DNA of 40,589 nt from Hyphomicrobiales bacterium (GTDB taxonomy: Bacteria > Pseudomonadota > Alphaproteobacteria > Rhizobiales > Beijerinckiaceae), in contig CANGPL010000021.1 of the NCBI GenBank assembly GCA_947455725.1, positions 1 through 40,589 on the forward strand, read 5' to 3'. Shown piece after piece: positions 1 through 7,958 of this stretch. Each line of letters starts with the position of its first letter. Within the stretch, counting starts at the first letter, position 1. The notes beneath the pieces are model-generated. The model saw only the letters and a list, made by a program, of their open reading frames with translations, did not search any database and was not told the origin of the DNA. Made by a program: the position numbers and the translations under genes.

Positions 1-1310
1 ATGATTTCCGATTTTGCGCCGATATCAACCCCGATCGTCGGCTCATCGAGGATGAGTAATTTGGGCTCGCGCACCAACCATTTTGACAGAACAACTTTTT
101 GCTGGTTGCCGCCCGACAAGAGATTGACGTTCTTATTGGGACTATCTGTTTTAATTTTAAGTCGGTTGATGAAATCTGCAACCTTCGCCGAGCCTTCACG
201 CGCCTTGATAAATAATCCGCTGATGAAGAGGCCGAGATTAGGCAGCATGAAATTTTCGAGAACACTATGATCAAGAACGAGGCCTTGCAGCCGGCGGCTT
301 TCGGGCACCAACGCAATGCCTGCTTCCATCGCCTCATTGATCGTGCGTACTGCTTTGCCATTCAGGCGGATTTCACCCGATTGAGGAGGATTGATTCCGA
401 AAATCGCTTGCGCAATTTCCGTACGGCCAGATCCCATAAGACCGGCCAAGCCAACAATTTCCCCGGCCTTAATAGAAAAGGAAATATCCTTAAATTTCCC
501 TGACAGGCTGATTTTATCGACATCGAGAACGATAGGCGCATTGGCATGGAGTTGACGCTCCTGCCATTGCATCGAGGATTCGCGACCAGGACCAAGCATG
601 GCCTCGATCAGTCCTTCCATCGAGACATGGCTACAATCATCGGTCAAAACGGTTCGACCATCACGAAACACGGTGACGCGATCACAAATCGCAAAAATCT
701 CGGCCATGCGGTGCGAGATATAGATGATCGAAATGCCGCTGTCTTTTAATTTCTTAACGATACGAAAGAGCGTTGCCGTTTCATGCTCTGATAGCGACGA
801 AGTAGGCTCGTCCATCACCAAGATTTGTGCATTTTTCGAGAGCGCTTTGGCAATTTCTACCATTTGGCAGGCGCCCGTGCTCAAATCCTCAACGCGCATC
901 TCGGGGTCAATTTCTTCGCCGAGATCCAGCAATAATTCGCGCGCACGCCTTACCGCTTCTTTATCATTTAAAATGAAGCCATGCCGCGGTTCGCGTTGTA
1001 GAAAAATATTTTGCGCAACGGTGAGGGTAGGCACAAGGCTCAGCTCTTGAAAGATCATCGCGATTCCGGCTGCCTCTGAATCGCGGGGGGATAAAAATTC
1101 GTGACGTTCGCCATTCACAAAAAGATCTCCGGAGTCGCGGCGATACACTCCGGTTAAAATTTTCATGAGGGTTGATTTACCGGCGCCATTCCCACCCATC
1201 AGGGCGTGTACTTCGCCTTTCCGCAGTGAAAAATTGACTTCCTTGAGCACTGGAATGCCTGCAAACGACTTTTGCATGTTGTGCAATTCGACGGCGTTCA
1301 TACGGTTCAT
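1..1310 (-). CDS. Sugar ABC transporter ATP-binding protein, two-domain RbsA/MglA/XylG type (partial)
   Basis: This is the cytoplasmic ATPase of a sugar importer of the ribose/galactose/xylose class. The frame is open from the ATG at 1310 to the left window edge, so about 436 residues are visible and the C-terminus is missing. The first nucleotide-binding domain has a Walker A GGNGAGKST at residues 39-47, a variant signature LSTGACQ and a Walker B ending VMDEPTSSLSEHE. The second domain has the degenerate Walker A typical of this family (GLMGSGRTE), the signature LSGGNQQK and Walker B LLILDEPTIGVD near the edge. A second in-frame ATG lies three codons downstream at 1301. It follows the binding-protein gene by 108 bases and belongs to the same leftward operon. 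The permease is expected just outside the window. The substrate cannot be told from the sequence. Confidence 0.95.
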   Translation of the reverse strand, partial: MNRMNAVELHNMQKSFAGIPVLKEVNFSLRKGEVHALMGGNGAGKSTLMKILTGVYRRDSGDLFVNGERHEFLSPRDSEAAGIAMIFQELSLVPTLTVAQNIFLQREPRHGFILNDKEAVRRARELLLDLGEEIDPEMRVEDLSTGACQMVEIAKALSKNAQILVMDEPTSSLSEHETATLFRIVKKLKDSGISIIYISHRMAEIFAICDRVTVFRDGRTVLTDDCSHVSMEGLIEAMLGPGRESSMQWQERQLHANAPIVLDVDKISLSGKFKDISFSIKAGEIVGLAGLMGSGRTEIAQAIFGINPPQSGEIRLNGKAVRTINEAMEAGIALVPESRRLQGLVLDHSVLENFMLPNLGLFISGLFIKAREGSAKVADFINRLKIKTDSPNKNVNLLSGGNQQKVVLSKWLVREPKLLILDEPTIGVDIGAKSEI

Positions 1311-1347
1311 GGCGCGCACAATAAGCGTTAAGGGTTCCAGATAAGAA

Positions 1348-1373
1348 CTGGCCGACATTTTACTGTCGGCCAG
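1348..1373 (-). promoter_or_regulatory. Stem-loop between binding-protein and ATPase genes
   Basis: A perfect 10-bp stem CTGGCCGACA/TGTCGGCCAG closes a 6-base loop. It lies in the 108-base gap between the binding-protein stop and the ATPase start. On the transcribed (minus) strand it is followed by a short, weak T-rich run. Stem-loops here commonly protect the upstream message or stop part of transcription, giving more binding protein than ATPase. That role is inferred. Confidence 0.7.
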
Positions 1374-1418
1374 AATGAGAGGTAAGCGGATAATCGATAC
1401 CCGGTCAATACAAGTCGA

Positions 1419-2603
1419 TTACTTCGCGAGCTCAGCGGCCAATTCAGCCGGAATGTCCTTGCGATAAATCGTTTTGTAGGACGCTACGAGATTGCCGCGG
1501 TTAACAGCCAATGGCGGAACGACAACGTAAGGAGGGGTCTTTTCGCCAATCAGAGCAAGCAAACCAACCTTTGCTTCGGCTACGCCCTGATCATAAGGAC
1601 GTTGCGACGAAATGCCGGCAATGAAGCCCTTCTTCGCCATATCAGCAGCAACGATCTGGTCGAAGTTTTCGTTCGCAATTTTGAACTTATCGGACGAAAG
1701 ACCAGCTACCTTAGCTGCCGTCGCTGCACCCATGGCCGGAATGCTCCACGAGGCATAAAGGCCGTTCAGCTTTGGGAAGCGTGCGAGCATGGCTTGAGCG
1801 ACTTCTTGACCCTTGTTCGGATCGTCGTGACCGGCAACGGTAACGAGCTTCACATCAGGATATTTTGCGGCAAGACGAGCAACGAAGCCGATATAGCGAA
1901 GATTGGTGACGTAGAAGTCATTAGCAAAATACATCGCGCCAACGTCGCCCTTACCACCAATGGCGTGCGCCAATTCATCGGCGATATACATGCCAAGCGC
2001 GAGATTGTCGGACGAAACGATCGAGACGTAATCTTTGCCTGGATCCATTCCGTCAACCGCCTGGTCGATAAAGACAACCTTGCTGCCTGCGGCTGCGATT
2101 TTTTTGAATGCGCCGGCAGTCGTTTTGCCGTTCAGCGGGATCGATACCACGAGGCTAGGTTTGAGAACGCCAATCGTGTCGAGGTTCGAAATCTGCTTCG
2201 CATCATCCCAGTCTGCGTTGGTTTCAGCGACGACTTTAACGCCATATTTTGCGAACGTTTCTTTGAGACCAATCAGCTGTTCAGAAGCCCAGTCGTCACC
2301 AAGCCAGCCCATGGCGATACCAACGGTAAAATTGCCAGCCTTGATTTTTGCAGCCTGCTCATCGGTGATTTGGATCGACGAACCAAGAACACCCTTTTCA
2401 CCACGCTGACCGTCGCTGACGACGGTATTCGAAAGATCGTCAATCTTGGCAAGTTCCATCGTCTTTGCCGATGGCTCTTGATACCAGAGCGGTTGCTGAA
2501 GGTTGGATGCAATATTGCTTGCCGCAAAGGCGCCCATCGGCAATGCGGTGCTGGCGAGCAGGCCCATGGCCAACTGCATTAGTTTACGTCTAGTTGTCAT
2601 CAT
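1419..2603 (-). CDS. Periplasmic sugar-binding protein of ABC transporter
   Basis: The product (394 residues) is a type I periplasmic binding protein that would deliver a sugar-like ligand to the transporter whose ATPase lies downstream. A signal sequence with paired arginines (TTRRKLMQLA) and a hydrophobic run ending GAFA is visible, and it resembles a twin-arginine signal. The mature part opens with an unusual segment of about 70 residues before the canonical first strand (FTVGIAMGWLGDDW). A GTG lies three codons upstream at 2612, but the ATG at 2603 has AGGGAG eight bases before it, so it was chosen. The protein is longer than typical ribose-binding proteins (about 300 residues) because of the N-terminal addition. 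The ligand is unknown. The adjacent hydrolase suggests that the imported compound, or a product of it, is hydrolysed. Confidence 0.88.
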   Translation of the reverse strand: MMTTRRKLMQLAMGLLASTALPMGAFAASNIASNLQQPLWYQEPSAKTMELAKIDDLSNTVVSDGQRGEKGVLGSSIQITDEQAAKIKAGNFTVGIAMGWLGDDWASEQLIGLKETFAKYGVKVVAETNADWDDAKQISNLDTIGVLKPSLVVSIPLNGKTTAGAFKKIAAAGSKVVFIDQAVDGMDPGKDYVSIVSSDNLALGMYIADELAHAIGGKGDVGAMYFANDFYVTNLRYIGFVARLAAKYPDVKLVTVAGHDDPNKGQEVAQAMLARFPKLNGLYASWSIPAMGAATAAKVAGLSSDKFKIANENFDQIVAADMAKKGFIAGISSQRPYDQGVAEAKVGLLALIGEKTPPYVVVPPLAVNRGNLVASYKTIYRKDIPAELAAELAK

Positions 2604-2660
2604 CTTAGTCACTCCCTTTAAGTTTAAGTTAGATATCCCCTGCCCAATGGCTCTTTAGGT

Positions 2661-3572
2661 TCAGCGATTGAGCATGAATTCACGCAGCATGTTGGCCAAT
2701 CTGTCTTCTGCTTCCCAAGACAGGCTGTGCCCGCATTCCTCGAAGACCTCCGCGCGCTCGACACCCGTCGAGACTTTCCGCATTTGATCTTCCACAAGCG
2801 GACCAAAAAATTCCGGCGCGCCAATCGTCATGATCGGCAAGGTCAATTTGGTCTTTTTGAGTTCCTTGTTGATGCTCGCGTTCTTCAACCCGGCGCGATA
2901 GGTTTCCAAGCATCCTCTCAAGCCGCCGGGTGCGGACAAACGTGAGATCCATTCGGTAATGGCTTCGTCCGTTATCGCGTTCGGATTCCAGGTTTCGGCC
3001 TTGATCCAGAATTCCCAGAATTCGCGCTCACGTCCGTTGATCAACATTTCGGGAAGATGAGGGATCCAGAAAAACGGAATATGCCAGACCCACACGCCTT
3101 GTTGGCGGAATTGCGCGGAAATATTTTGTGGGGTGAAATTGGACCATTCTTCAAGTCCTTCACCCGATAAAAGCATTTCGCAGAAGGAGAGCGTTTTCAC
3201 GCGAGCGCGCTCAGTTGCGGCTAAAGCGTACGCAAATTCAGCGCCGCGATCTTCGCCGTGAACATGGAAGGTTTCATGACCCAAAAACGTCATCAACTCG
3301 CTGACATCCTTGGCGTTGGTAAGCGAGTCGTAGCCTTCTTCCGCTGGTGGCTTATCCGTGTAGCCAAAGCCGCGCAGATCGGGCGCCACGACGGTGAAAT
3401 GCTCAGTCAGTAGCGGGAATAACTTGGCCCAATAAAAACTCGTTTTTGGCGTGCCGTGCAGCAAAAGGAGTGGCTCACCCTTGCCTGCGGTGACGTAATG
3501 CATACGAATGCCGTTAACCCGCGCACGGCCATGTTTTACGGGATTACCCGCATGATCATAAATTTCAGCCAT
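2661..3572 (-). CDS. Alpha/beta hydrolase, epoxide hydrolase / haloacetate dehalogenase-like
   Basis: This 303-residue cytoplasmic enzyme belongs to the alpha/beta-hydrolase fold group that uses an aspartate nucleophile. The oxyanion-hole motif HGTP is at residues 39-42, PDLRGFGYTDKP follows at about 64-75, the nucleophile elbow GEDRGA places Asp108 as nucleophile, and the catalytic His is probably His282 (ECGHS). Relatives usually have GHDRG or GHDWG, so the Glu before the Asp is a small variation. These enzymes cleave C-halogen bonds or epoxides, and some act on esters or lactones. The gene is first in the leftward operon with the binding protein and ABC ATPase, which suggests that it acts on the imported substrate. 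No signal peptide is visible. The exact reaction cannot be assigned. Confidence 0.85.
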   Translation of the reverse strand: MAEIYDHAGNPVKHGRARVNGIRMHYVTAGKGEPLLLLHGTPKTSFYWAKLFPLLTEHFTVVAPDLRGFGYTDKPPAEEGYDSLTNAKDVSELMTFLGHETFHVHGEDRGAEFAYALAATERARVKTLSFCEMLLSGEGLEEWSNFTPQNISAQFRQQGVWVWHIPFFWIPHLPEMLINGREREFWEFWIKAETWNPNAITDEAITEWISRLSAPGGLRGCLETYRAGLKNASINKELKKTKLTLPIMTIGAPEFFGPLVEDQMRKVSTGVERAEVFEECGHSLSWEAEDRLANMLREFMLNR

Positions 3573-4781
3573 AGCTTCCCCCCAAATCTTCCATCGTCCA
3601 ACAGCGGACCGGGTCAGTTTAGCCCCACTCCAACCGATCCGTCAGGGCGCTATTTTTAGCCGCCAAGACTGAATTGGCTTTCGCCGAAAACAACGTGACG
3701 ATGTAAATATGCACGTTTGTCTTCTTCAGAATTTAAAAGTTCAATATTTTAGAACTTTTGTCAACACACAAAAATTTATGTTCTAAAAAATATTTCGATT
3801 AAAGTTGAGGCAATTAGAAATAATTATGAAAAAAGGTCTTAAAAAAATAGTTATAAGAATTATTTCCTTTATTTTCTAAAATATTTTTGAACATTTTTAA
3901 AATTTATTACGAAAATAATCATGAAACGGATGGCTTGAACTCAGCGCTTTAAGCATTGCTAACGTCGCTGAAATGCGTCCGATGGTCTTTGACGAGGCGT
4001 CGGCGGGGTTCAATGGTTCGCATTTCAGACTGGCAACGTTAGTGGTAACAGTTGGATCTATCGCTAGGGCGCAAGAGCTAACAATCGAACTAAGAAACGA
4101 ACGTTTAGGATGAGCAGAGCGATGGGTCACGACAGCTACTGAGTAATCGTAATAACCTTGCCAATTTCACGGTGAGGTTACAGATTGAAAACTCTCTTTG
4201 ATATTATTTGGTAGCGGAGGAAGGCTACGGTCTATACAGCGTGTTTTGGATTGAGCTGCCCAAAAAGTAGATCTATCTAGTATAAATAATTGATTTTATT
4301 AATAAATTCAGATTATAGATCTGTCAGTTGCGGTTCACGCAATCCCCGAGACTTTCTAGTGCCTTGCAATCTATAGTGTGTGTGTCGCTATGTTGTCGGG
4401 TAATGCTTCGAATAGTATCAACAGATCGACGCTAAAATTATGCTTATATTATAAGTCTTCATATGGCGCGCCATTTTCTAACCCACTAAATCACTACTTA
4501 ACTGCTGTAATGCAACGATAATTCAATCGTGACTTATGGTGTTAGAATCATGCGGGTCGAACAGTGGGGTACCTATTGCCCCAAATACTATTTATCAAAC
4601 TGGGCTTTCCTCCGCGTATACAGCAAGTTCCCAAAGCCTTGCAAGCTAGCGTTCAAAAGCAGTAATAGTGCTTTTCTTGGATCCTCGTAACAAAATTGAT
4701 TTCCTTGCTTGAGGTGAAGCAATCGCTTGAGCACCGTTAAATTGGCACCGCTCACCACCAATCTAATGTCCGTCATATCCG
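3573..4781. other. AT-rich intergenic region without a convincing gene
   Basis: About 1.2 kb separates the hydrolase operon from the LacI gene. The part from 3700 to 3900 is strongly AT-rich and carries the palindrome listed separately. Short open frames exist on the minus strand (77 codons ending at 3897, 62 codons ending at 4588), but I recognise neither and neither has a clear ribosome site. The 12-mer TGGTAGCGGAGG at 4209-4220 recurs at 26173-26184 in another gene-poor gap. The region may hold decayed mobile DNA as well as the hydrolase operon promoter. Confidence 0.5.
3735..3759. promoter_or_regulatory. Candidate operator, perfect 8-bp inverted repeat
   Basis: The arms AAAAGTTC and GAACTTTT are separated by nine A/T bases. 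The element lies about 165 bases upstream of the hydrolase start. Imperfect copies of the GTTC...AATATTTT theme occur nearby at about 3780-3795 and 3875-3895. A regulator site for the leftward hydrolase/ABC operon is plausible. The binding protein is unknown, although the LacI gene at 4782-5810 is the nearest candidate. Confidence 0.4.
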
Positions 4782-5810
4782 TTAAATATTTTCACGCGTG
4801 AAAATATCAAACGGCAGGATCGTTGTTTGAGTACTGTGCGTGGCACCTTCAAGCTTTGATTTTATCATTCCCGCAATGGTCGTTTCAGCGAGCCGTTGCA
4901 AGGGATGAGAAATGACCATAGATAAGGTGCCATCAAGCAGCGCCTCTCGTGTTGGTTCCATCAATTCATATCCGACACAATCAATAATGCCAGCTTTGCC
5001 ACTCGAACGCAGAGCCGATAACGCACCCGAAATTCCACCGCCGGAAATGAAAAGACCACTGAGGTCTGGGTGCTCTGCTAGAAGCTGTTCGGTTACTTCT
5101 TGGGCAATGGAGCGGGTTTCAAAGGTCGGTATGGATTCAATCAATTGAAATTCAGGTGCATATTCACGAAAATATGATCGGAATCCCGCCTCATTCATTT
5201 CCTGGCAGCGAAAGCGGTGGTTACCAACGAGAACGCCAATTTTGCCGGGCTTTTGACTGAATTTATGGAAAGCCCACGCCGACATGCGCCCGACTTTCCA
5301 ATTGTCGAGCCCGACATAGTTGAAGCTTCCCGTTGCCGACAATTCGGAAATTAGACCGAATATGGGAATTCCAGCACCTGAAACCTCGTCAATTACTCGC
5401 GTAATTTGCGGATGAACGGGTGCAACAATGCCAATGGCATTGCATGTCTCCCCGAGTTCCAGCAGCTTGGAAGCAAAGAAATCGGGAGAAAGATCTTCAG
5501 CAAAGACAATGTGAGTTTCAATCGCTGGTGTTTCACTGCGTGCGGCAGCGGCTTCAAGAGCAGCTCCAAGCATTTTGTAAAAGGTACGCGTTGGTTGCAG
5601 GAGCAGAAATCCGAATTTAACCTTCGGCCTTTGCGCGGATAAGCGATAATCAATGGTCCGCAGCCCATGATACCCCAATTTGTTCGCGGCATCCTTGATC
5701 GCTTGGGCTGTTGCGCCCTTTAAACCGCCCTCCCCCTTCAGCAGACGGTTGACGGTGGAGACCGATACGCCGGCCTCTTTGGCAATGTCCTTGATTGTTA
5801 TTCGTGCCAT
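4782..5810 (-). CDS. LacI-family transcriptional regulator (LacI-A)
   Basis: This 342-residue regulator has an N-terminal LacI helix-turn-helix (TIKDIAKEAGVSVSTVNRLL, residues 5-24, hinge to about 60) and a sugar-binding type effector domain. It is clearly paralogous to the LacI protein at 11890-12921. Both share the segment GFRSYFREYAPEF, the FGFLL..P...FY.. opening of the effector domain and an ending like PxDFYxxENI. It is transcribed away from the membrane hydroxylase at 5960 and shares a 149-base divergent control region carrying two AAACG-centred repeats. Likely roles are autoregulation and control of the hydroxylase, and possibly of the hydrolase/ABC operon downstream. The ligand is probably a cyclitol or related compound, by association only. 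Confidence 0.92.
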   Translation of the reverse strand: MARITIKDIAKEAGVSVSTVNRLLKGEGGLKGATAQAIKDAANKLGYHGLRTIDYRLSAQRPKVKFGFLLLQPTRTFYKMLGAALEAAAARSETPAIETHIVFAEDLSPDFFASKLLELGETCNAIGIVAPVHPQITRVIDEVSGAGIPIFGLISELSATGSFNYVGLDNWKVGRMSAWAFHKFSQKPGKIGVLVGNHRFRCQEMNEAGFRSYFREYAPEFQLIESIPTFETRSIAQEVTEQLLAEHPDLSGLFISGGGISGALSALRSSGKAGIIDCVGYELMEPTREALLDGTLSMVISHPLQRLAETTIAGMIKSKLEGATHSTQTTILPFDIFTRENI

Positions 5811-5829
5811 TGAGCCCCCCGTAAAAATC

Positions 5830-5856
5830 TCAAACGTTTCAAATTAAACGGTTCAA
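5830..5856. promoter_or_regulatory. Tandem LacI-type operator candidates
   Basis: Two 13-base elements, TCAAACGTTTCAA (5830-5842) and TTAAACGGTTCAA (5844-5856), match at 11 positions and repeat every 14 bases. Each has the central CG typical of LacI-family operators. They sit 20 bases upstream of the LacI-A start and in the shared control region with the hydroxylase, so LacI-A is the natural candidate binder. Confidence 0.55.
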
Positions 5857-5959
5857 AATGAAAGAAATAAAACAAATTAAAGCTATAAATATGTCTCAGA
5901 TTGAATTGAAAATTTCATTGTGTCAATTTTTCCCATCATTTTAGTTGGGTAGGTTGACG

Positions 5960-6964
5960 ATGGACGATCTCAAATACGGAACGCGCAATAAACGTGGCGA
6001 TTGGGCGCCATCAACCCATCCAGAGATCGCGTTTTTCTGGAAAGAGCCCTTCAATTTCCGCAAATGGGGAAAGTTTATACTTGGCTATGTGTGGCCATGG
6101 AATGCGTTTCACATGGCTGTCACGCTGCTGTATTGGCGCTTTGTGCTTCCCGATTGGGAGGTGATGAAAACGCTGAACTTGGATTGGGCGCTGTGGCTTT
6201 ATGCCGTAAACGGCATCGGTATTTTCTTGACGTATGGCTCGATCGAGCTCATCTATTACGTGAAACGCAAACAAGGTGCGCGTTTCAAATATAATTCGAA
6301 GTTCCCCTCCGATCAGCCATCGGATGTGTTCTGGTTCAAAAGCCAGAATATCGATAATTTTCTGCGCAGCTATCTTTCGGGAATTGTCTTTTGGACCCTG
6401 GTCGAAGTGCTGATGCTCTGGTGCTATGCCAACCACTATGTTTATTGGTTGAACTGGTCCGAACACCCCGTCTGGCTAACGCTTTTACTGCTGGCGACAC
6501 CCTTGATACACGAACTCAACTTCTTCGTGATTCATCGTCTGATCCACATTCCCATCCTCTATAAGTGGATCCATTCCGTTCATCATAATTCGATCAATCC
6601 CTCGCCTTGGTCATCGCTCTCGATGCACCCGGTTGAAACCTTCCTCTATCATGGCGTTGTTTGGTGGCATCTCGTTCTGCCTTCCAACCCGCTCATTGCG
6701 TTGTTTCAATTGCATATGGCAGGCTATGGCGCGTTGAACGGTCACATTGGATTTGACCGACTTGAGCTGACAGACGACAGCGCACTCGATAGCCATGCCT
6801 ATCTGCATTACCTGCACCATAAATATTTCGAAGTGAATTATGGCGGCGATGGCCTGATCCCTTTGGATTACTGGTTCGGCACTTGGCATGACGGCTCGAA
6901 AGAAGCCGATGCTTTGATGGAGGCTCGCTACGCGAAGAAAGTGGCTAAGCTTAATCCACAATGA
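5960..6964 (+). CDS. Membrane fatty acid hydroxylase / sterol desaturase family protein
   Basis: This is a 334-residue integral membrane di-iron oxygenase of the fatty-acid-hydroxylase superfamily. The histidine clusters expected to bind two irons are visible: HELNFFVIH (residues 184-192), HSVHH (205-209) and HAYLHYLHH (279-287). Hydrophobic spans around residues 40-60, 78-97, 138-158 and 170-184 fit a membrane protein. A TTG at 5945 is in frame, but the ATG at 5960 has GGGTAGG six bases before it and was chosen. These enzymes hydroxylate or desaturate lipids, sterols, carotenoids or alkyl groups using O2 and an electron donor. Here the donor could be the MocE/MocF pair 3-5 kb away. The substrate is unknown. 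The gene diverges from LacI-A and is followed by the PanB-like gene. Confidence 0.9.
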   Translation: MDDLKYGTRNKRGDWAPSTHPEIAFFWKEPFNFRKWGKFILGYVWPWNAFHMAVTLLYWRFVLPDWEVMKTLNLDWALWLYAVNGIGIFLTYGSIELIYYVKRKQGARFKYNSKFPSDQPSDVFWFKSQNIDNFLRSYLSGIVFWTLVEVLMLWCYANHYVYWLNWSEHPVWLTLLLLATPLIHELNFFVIHRLIHIPILYKWIHSVHHNSINPSPWSSLSMHPVETFLYHGVVWWHLVLPSNPLIALFQLHMAGYGALNGHIGFDRLELTDDSALDSHAYLHYLHHKYFEVNYGGDGLIPLDYWFGTWHDGSKEADALMEARYAKKVAKLNPQ

Positions 6965-7044
6965 AAGTCATCATTGCTTATGAGGATGACGCCGTTACTT
7001 GGCCCACGCGTGATCTTCCGCCCATGCAATCATTTGCAAGATAA
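6961..7044 (+). CDS. Possible tiny ORF coupled to the hydroxylase stop
   Basis: An ATG overlaps the hydroxylase stop as ATGA and opens a 27-codon frame starting MKVIIAYEDDAVTWPTRDLP and ending in TAA. The 4-base overlap is the usual form of translational coupling, but so short a product could equally be the remaining start of a decayed gene. I recognise no family. Nothing else is evident in the rest of the gap up to 7163. Confidence 0.25.
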   Translation: MKVIIAYEDDAVTWPTRDLPPMQSFAR

Positions 7045-7163
7045 TGGCGGTGAACCATTGAGCGTTGTCGCCTCGCGCGGTAGCCTCGAACCATTATAAA
7101 AGCGGCAGCGTAAAATATCGATTTTGTCTGCCAGCATTTGTCCACGAGAACAGAGGAAATGCC

Positions 7164-7958
7164 ATGCAGAACAAACGGATGACGATTGCGGACCTTCGGG
7201 CCCAAAAGGGCAAGCGTCAAATGACAATGTTGTTTGTCGAAACCCCTGACGAGGCCGCAGCAGCCTCTGCGGCGGGCATTGACTTGCTCTCGATCATCGC
7301 GCCTTTATGGACGCCCGAAATGCGCGAAGCGGCAGGCGATTGCTTTGTTCAGGTTGGCCTTTTGTATGGCGAACTAGTTACTTATGAAGATTATGCGCGC
7401 GCGGCCTTCGCAGGCATGAAAATCGGCGGGGATGCCTTTTATTGCGCTGGTAGCCTCGATACGATCGCGAAACTATCGGCTGAAGGCATACCGGTTATTG
7501 GCCATGTCGGTTTAATTCCTTCTCGCGCGACCTGGACTGGCGGATTTAAAGCCGTCGGCAAAACGGCTGACACGGCGATGTTAGTATACAACCAATGCAA
7601 AGCGCTCGAAGCGGCCGGCGCGGTTGGTGCCGAGATCGAGGTGGTGCCCAGTAAAGTTACCGCCGAAATTGCCAAACATACCTCCCTCGTCCTGCTCTCA
7701 ATGGGTGCAGGGACGGGAGGCGACGCGCAATATCTTTTTTCCGAAGATGTACTCGGATATACCCGCGGCCACAAACCGCGTCATGCCAAGACCTATCGTA
7801 ATTTCCGTGCCGAATATGATCGCCTTCAACACGAGCGGATCGCGGCCTTCCGTGAATTCCGCCGCGATGTCGAACAGGGTCTTTATCCGGAAGAAAAGCA
7901 CCTTGTTCCGATTGCCGACGCCGAGTTCGATGCCTTTATCCAATCATTGCCACATTAG
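7164..7958 (+). CDS. PanB-like (ketopantoate hydroxymethyltransferase family) protein lacking metal ligands
   Basis: This 264-residue protein follows the PanB fold family over its whole second half. GIPVIGHVGLIPS matches the PanB GHLGLTPQ segment, GGFKAVGK matches GGYKVQGR, and IEVVP keeps the catalytic Glu (Glu159, equivalent to E. coli Glu181). By hand alignment to E. coli PanB from memory, the three magnesium-binding positions (Asp45, Asp84, Glu114) are Ala46, Gly65 and Ala95 here, and about 20 residues between the first two are deleted. Normal PanB transfers a one-carbon unit from methylene-tetrahydrofolate to 2-oxoisovalerate. Without the metal site this reaction is doubtful, so a changed activity or a binding role is likely. 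The ATG at 7164 has GAGGAA just upstream. Its stop overlaps the convergent mocF stop by two bases. Confidence 0.8.
   Translation: MQNKRMTIADLRAQKGKRQMTMLFVETPDEAAAASAAGIDLLSIIAPLWTPEMREAAGDCFVQVGLLYGELVTYEDYARAAFAGMKIGGDAFYCAGSLDTIAKLSAEGIPVIGHVGLIPSRATWTGGFKAVGKTADTAMLVYNQCKALEAAGAVGAEIEVVPSKVTAEIAKHTSLVLLSMGAGTGGDAQYLFSEDVLGYTRGHKPRHAKTYRNFRAEYDRLQHERIAAFREFRRDVEQGLYPEEKHLVPIADAEFDAFIQSLPH

Noticed and set aside
1602-2582. 326-codon open frame on the plus strand
   Set aside because: It is antisense to the binding-protein gene, which has a signal peptide, ribosome site and family motifs. The antisense product shows no recognisable domain.
3897-4130. 77-codon minus-strand ORF in the AT-rich gap
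   Set aside because: No ribosome site, no recognised family, and the opposite strand is also open over part of it. Not listed as a gene.
4209-4230. TGGTAGCGGAGGAAGG looked like the complement of a tRNA 3' end
   Set aside because: No T-arm (TTCGAAT-type) sequence or acceptor complement follows, so it is not a tRNA or tRNA fragment.
4588-4776. 62-codon minus-strand ORF just after LacI-A
   Set aside because: Leucine-rich but without recognised motifs. It starts just after the LacI stop with no convincing ribosome site and could be a remnant.
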